DNA of 64,000 nucleotides. Origin: Photobacterium aquimaris. GTDB lineage: Bacteria > Pseudomonadota > Gammaproteobacteria > Enterobacterales > Vibrionaceae. The notes below the pieces were generated by a model. That model made no database searches. It was not told the origin of the DNA and saw nothing but the letters and a program-made list of their open reading frames with translations. The stretch spans positions 306,574 to 370,573 of the forward strand of contig NZ_MSCC01000001.1 of NCBI RefSeq assembly GCF_002954455.1, written 5' to 3'. Below, piece after piece: positions 61,408 to 64,000 of the stretch (position 1 is the stretch's first letter; each line of letters begins with the position of its first letter). The translations under genes and the position numbers were made by a program.

Positions 61408-62166
61408 ATGATACGATGGATAAATTATCCATTATTTTCTTGTTTACTGTTGGCCGGTTGTGCCACTGTGACAGTAGAAAATAGCGCTGAACAATTCAAT
61501 GCCATTGATGCTGCTGAAGCACGAATGACATTGGGGTTAAGTTATTTAAAAGTAGGTCAATGGCAACGTGCCCGTGAAAATCTGGAGCAAGCATTAGAGT
61601 ATGCACCAGATTATTATCGAGTCCAAAATGCCATGGCCTATTATTATCAAAAGGTAGGTGAAAACGCCGCTGCTGAAGAAATGTATAAAAAGGCCTTAAA
61701 GGACTCACCCAAAAATGGTGACGTACTTAATAATTACGGGGTATTTTTATGTAGCGAAGGGCGTTATGACGAAGCCATCAGTGCTTTTGTTAAAGCTATC
61801 GATCAACCTTACTATTACCTTATTTCGGCAAGTTATGAAAATGCAGGTTTATGTAGTAATAAACAAGGCAATGACTTACAAGCGATAGATTATTTTGAAA
61901 AAGCACTTTCTCATGATCCATATCGTCCGAAATCAATGTTACAACTGGCACGACTAGAATTAGACGCTAATAATTATAAAGACGCTCGTGTGCTGTTGTT
62001 TAAATTTAATAAGCGATATGGGTATACAGCAAATAGCTTGCTGTTACTTATTCAGTTAGAAAACCAAACTGGACGGTTAACTTTGGTCACTAAATACGCT
62101 AACTTATTAAAAGAACAATTCCCTGATTCTCAGCAATATCAGAATTATCTAGCCAATGAATACTGA
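61408..62166 (+). CDS. pilW: Type IV pilus biogenesis/stability lipoprotein PilW (PilF)
   Basis: A 252-aa outer-membrane lipoprotein built of TPR repeats. The signal peptide ends in the lipobox LLAGC with C18. At least five TPR units run from about residue 36 to 245 (for example LGLSYLKVGQWQRARENLEQAL and NYGVFLCSEGRYDEAISAFVKAI). In pilus-bearing relatives it helps the PilQ secretin assemble; E. coli keeps it as YfgC-neighbour YfgL-region gene without pili, so pilus function here is inferred. The stop overlaps the rodZ start by 11 bases. Confidence 0.9.
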   Translation: MIRWINYPLFSCLLLAGCATVTVENSAEQFNAIDAAEARMTLGLSYLKVGQWQRARENLEQALEYAPDYYRVQNAMAYYYQKVGENAAAEEMYKKALKDSPKNGDVLNNYGVFLCSEGRYDEAISAFVKAIDQPYYYLISASYENAGLCSNKQGNDLQAIDYFEKALSHDPYRPKSMLQLARLELDANNYKDARVLLFKFNKRYGYTANSLLLLIQLENQTGRLTLVTKYANLLKEQFPDSQQYQNYLANEY

Positions 62167-63127
62167 ACATAACGATTCACCTCAACCAAACAATGTTGCA
62201 CGACCGGGCGATATGCTTCGTCAGGCGCGAGAACAATTAGGTTACTCGCAAATAGATATCGCTAACAGATTACGGCTACGATTATCTGTTATCAATGATA
62301 TTGAAAGTAACTGCTTTGATAGTGAAAAGATATCGACATTTACTCGAGGGTATGTGAGATCGTATGCAAAGTATGTTGGTTTAGATGATGTTGCAGTGGT
62401 CGGTTTACTTGACGATTATGGTCACTCGAAACCTAAAGCACAAGAAATGCAAAGTTTCTCACGTCGCACTAACCATGAAGCGCATGATAGCCGTATAATG
62501 GGGTTAACATGGATTTTAGCGGTGATTTTTGTCGGTGTGACAGCGGTATGGTGGTGGCAAAATAGCCATTTAGATCGCGATCTTACACCTGCGGTTGATG
62601 TTGCTAATGTTGAAGCGCCAGCGCCAGCGGATAATACATCAGCTGTGGTTGAACCATCTGCAACAACGGTAACTACTGAGACGACTAGCACCGATGCAGC
62701 GGCGACAGATATTACGCCAACGGATGTGACTGCTTCAAATATTACGCCTGCTGCAATCACCACTGATACAGTGCAGACACCAGTCGTAGCAGCAGATACA
62801 GCAACGGTAATAAAACAGGTGGCTGCAGTTACGGCAGACACTTCAACGACAGCAGCAGTAACACCTGTTGCAACAACAGAGGTTGAAGCAACACCTGCAT
62901 TACAGCTTACGTTTGCTGCCGATTGTTGGATTGATATTCGTGATGCAAATGGTAAACGTCTTGAAAGTGGCATTAAGACTGCGGGTCAAACACTTACTCT
63001 TGATGGCAAGGCGCCGTTTCGAGTGCGACTTGGTGCGCCGAGTGCCGTTAAAATAGAAATTAAAGGGCAACCTTTCGATCTTAGTCGTTATCCGGCGGGT
63101 CGACCTGTAACGTTAACGTTGCCGTAG
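62156..63127 (+). CDS. rodZ: Cytoskeleton protein RodZ
   Basis: RodZ (323 aa; 337 in E. coli) links MreB filaments to the cell-wall elongation complex. The order is a cytoplasmic helix-turn-helix (about 18-90, LRQAREQLGYSQIDIANRLRL), one membrane span (about 114-134), a Thr/Ala-rich periplasmic linker (about 140-240) and a C-terminal beta domain (about 245-323, LQLTFAADCWIDIRDANGKRL). The ATG lies inside the end of pilW, so translation is coupled. ispG follows after 18 bases. Confidence 0.95.
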   Translation: MNTEHNDSPQPNNVARPGDMLRQAREQLGYSQIDIANRLRLRLSVINDIESNCFDSEKISTFTRGYVRSYAKYVGLDDVAVVGLLDDYGHSKPKAQEMQSFSRRTNHEAHDSRIMGLTWILAVIFVGVTAVWWWQNSHLDRDLTPAVDVANVEAPAPADNTSAVVEPSATTVTTETTSTDAAATDITPTDVTASNITPAAITTDTVQTPVVAADTATVIKQVAAVTADTSTTAAVTPVATTEVEATPALQLTFAADCWIDIRDANGKRLESGIKTAGQTLTLDGKAPFRVRLGAPSAVKIEIKGQPFDLSRYPAGRPVTLTLP

Positions 63128-63145
63128 TAATAGAGAATAATAAAC

Positions 63146-64000
63146 ATGCATAACGAATCACCCATTATACGTCGCCAATCAAGCCGAATTTATGTCGGTA
63201 ATGTGCCTATTGGCGATGGCGCTCCGATTGCTGTGCAGTCGATGACCAATACCCGTACCACAGATGTTGAGGCTACGGTTGCTCAAATTCGAGCGCTGGA
63301 AAAAGTAGGTGCCGATATCGTTCGTGTTTCTGTACCGACGATGGATGCAGCTGAAGCGTTTAAGTTGATCAAGCAACAAGTGAATGTTCCTTTAGTTGCT
63401 GATATTCATTTTGATTATCGTATTGCATTGAAAGTGGCTGAATACGGCGTTGATTGTTTGCGTATTAACCCTGGTAATATTGGTCGTGAAGATCGTATTC
63501 GCTCAGTGGTTGAATGTGCGCGTGATAATAATATTCCAATTCGAATTGGCGTCAATGGCGGCTCGTTAGAAAAAGAAATTCAACAAAAATACGGTGAACC
63601 AACGCCGGCTGCGTTAGTTGAATCAGCGATGCGCCATGTAGAGATTTTAGATCGCCTTAACTTTGATCAATTCAAAGTTAGTGTTAAAGCTTCTGATGTG
63701 TTTCTTGCGGTTGAATCTTACCGATTACTAGCCAAGCAAATTATCCAGCCATTGCATTTAGGTATTACAGAAGCTGGTGGTGCGCGTGCTGGTTCTGTGA
63801 AATCAGCGGTAGGCCTAGGGATGCTATTAGCTGAAGGTATTGGTGATACTTTACGTATTTCATTAGCGGCAGATCCGGTTGAAGAGATCAAAGTTGGATT
63901 CGATATTTTAAAATCGCTGCGTATTCGCTCGCGTGGAATTAACTTTATTGCTTGTCCAACTTGTTCACGCCAAGAGTTTGATGTTATCGCAACGGTTAAT
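63146..64000 (+). CDS. ispG: 4-hydroxy-3-methylbut-2-enyl diphosphate synthase IspG, partial (3' end beyond window)
   Basis: The first 285 codons of IspG (about 370 aa in full), which turns MEcPP into HMBPP in the MEP isoprenoid pathway. The start [24 protein letters not shown] aligns with E. coli from residue 1; here I cite only its first 20 residues as the key part. Family segments present are [41 protein letters not shown] and [15 protein letters not shown]. The frame is open to the last base. The first [4Fe-4S] ligands appear in [11 protein letters not shown] just before the window ends. In E. coli the order rlmN-pilW-rodZ-ispG-hisS is the same. Confidence 0.97.
   Translation, partial: MHNESPIIRRQSSRIYVGNVPIGDGAPIAVQSMTNTRTTDVEATVAQIRALEKVGADIVRVSVPTMDAAEAFKLIKQQVNVPLVADIHFDYRIALKVAEYGVDCLRINPGNIGREDRIRSVVECARDNNIPIRIGVNGGSLEKEIQQKYGEPTPAALVESAMRHVEILDRLNFDQFKVSVKASDVFLAVESYRLLAKQIIQPLHLGITEAGGARAGSVKSAVGLGMLLAEGIGDTLRISLAADPVEEIKVGFDILKSLRIRSRGINFIACPTCSRQEFDVIATVN

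Noticed and set aside
62422..62973. 183-codon minus-strand frame opposite rodZ
   Set aside because: It is a mirror of the Thr/Ala-rich linker of RodZ; the low-complexity sequence keeps stop codons away on the other strand.

Overview
The window is a stretch of core chromosome from a gamma-proteobacterium of the family Vibrionaceae, most likely Photobacterium. This is inferred from protein similarity to E. coli and Vibrio, from AT-rich intergenic DNA, and from the gene order phoB-phoR-pstS / ppk-ppx / ACT / pstCAB-phoU / cutC / peroxiredoxin-oxyR, which I recall as the Vibrio chromosome I arrangement. A selenocysteine system next to an Fdo/Fdn-type formate dehydrogenase fits Photobacterium better than Vibrio cholerae. 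I see no insertion sequences, prophage, CRISPR array, rRNA or plasmid genes. Housekeeping genes dominate.

Layout. 1-632: AT-rich DNA without a supportable gene. 633-1613: a SorC-family regulator. 1721-9297: a selenocysteine block, with tRNA-Sec (selC) on the plus strand facing a minus-strand series fdoG-fdoH-fdoI-fdhE-selB. fdoG is read through an in-frame UGA followed by a clear SECIS hairpin. 9298-10202: AT-rich spacer holding the fdoG promoter. 10203-17323: mepA, trhP-yfhL, a YraQ/ArsP-like permease, rdgC, ndh-2 and a VOC protein. 17533-22579: sbcD and sbcC, the latter broken by a one-base frameshift at a run of seven A. 22758-36107: the phosphate regulon (phoBR, pstS, ppk-ppx, pstCAB, phoU) with Pho boxes before phoB and pstC. 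36196-42456: cutC, a 2-Cys peroxiredoxin divergent from oxyR, and the glyoxylate shunt pair aceB-aceA. 42517-50883: a CBS-domain protein, queA-tgt-yajC-secD-secF, suhB and trmJ. 50929-56665: the complete isc cluster (iscR-iscS-iscU-iscA-hscB-hscA-fdx-iscX) with a type 1 IscR box. 56812-64000: two tandem PepB-type aminopeptidases, ndk, rlmN, pilW, rodZ and the first part of ispG.

The genes work together in recognisable modules. selC and selB supply selenocysteine for the active site of FdoG, and FdoH/FdoI pass the electrons to quinone; selA and selD are not in the window. PhoR-PhoB sense phosphate through PstCAB-PhoU while Ppk/Ppx store and release polyphosphate. The isc cluster builds Fe-S clusters used by several proteins in the same window (FdoG/FdoH, YfhL, RlmN, IspG, IscR itself).

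Nothing here is a clearly new system. The points most worth a second look are the selC/selB convergent overlap, the sbcC frameshift, several strong unexplained hairpins (phoB-phoR gap, fdoI-fdhE gap, trhP leader, iscA-hscB gap), the tandem pepB pair, and the enlarged periplasmic parts of PstC and PstA.
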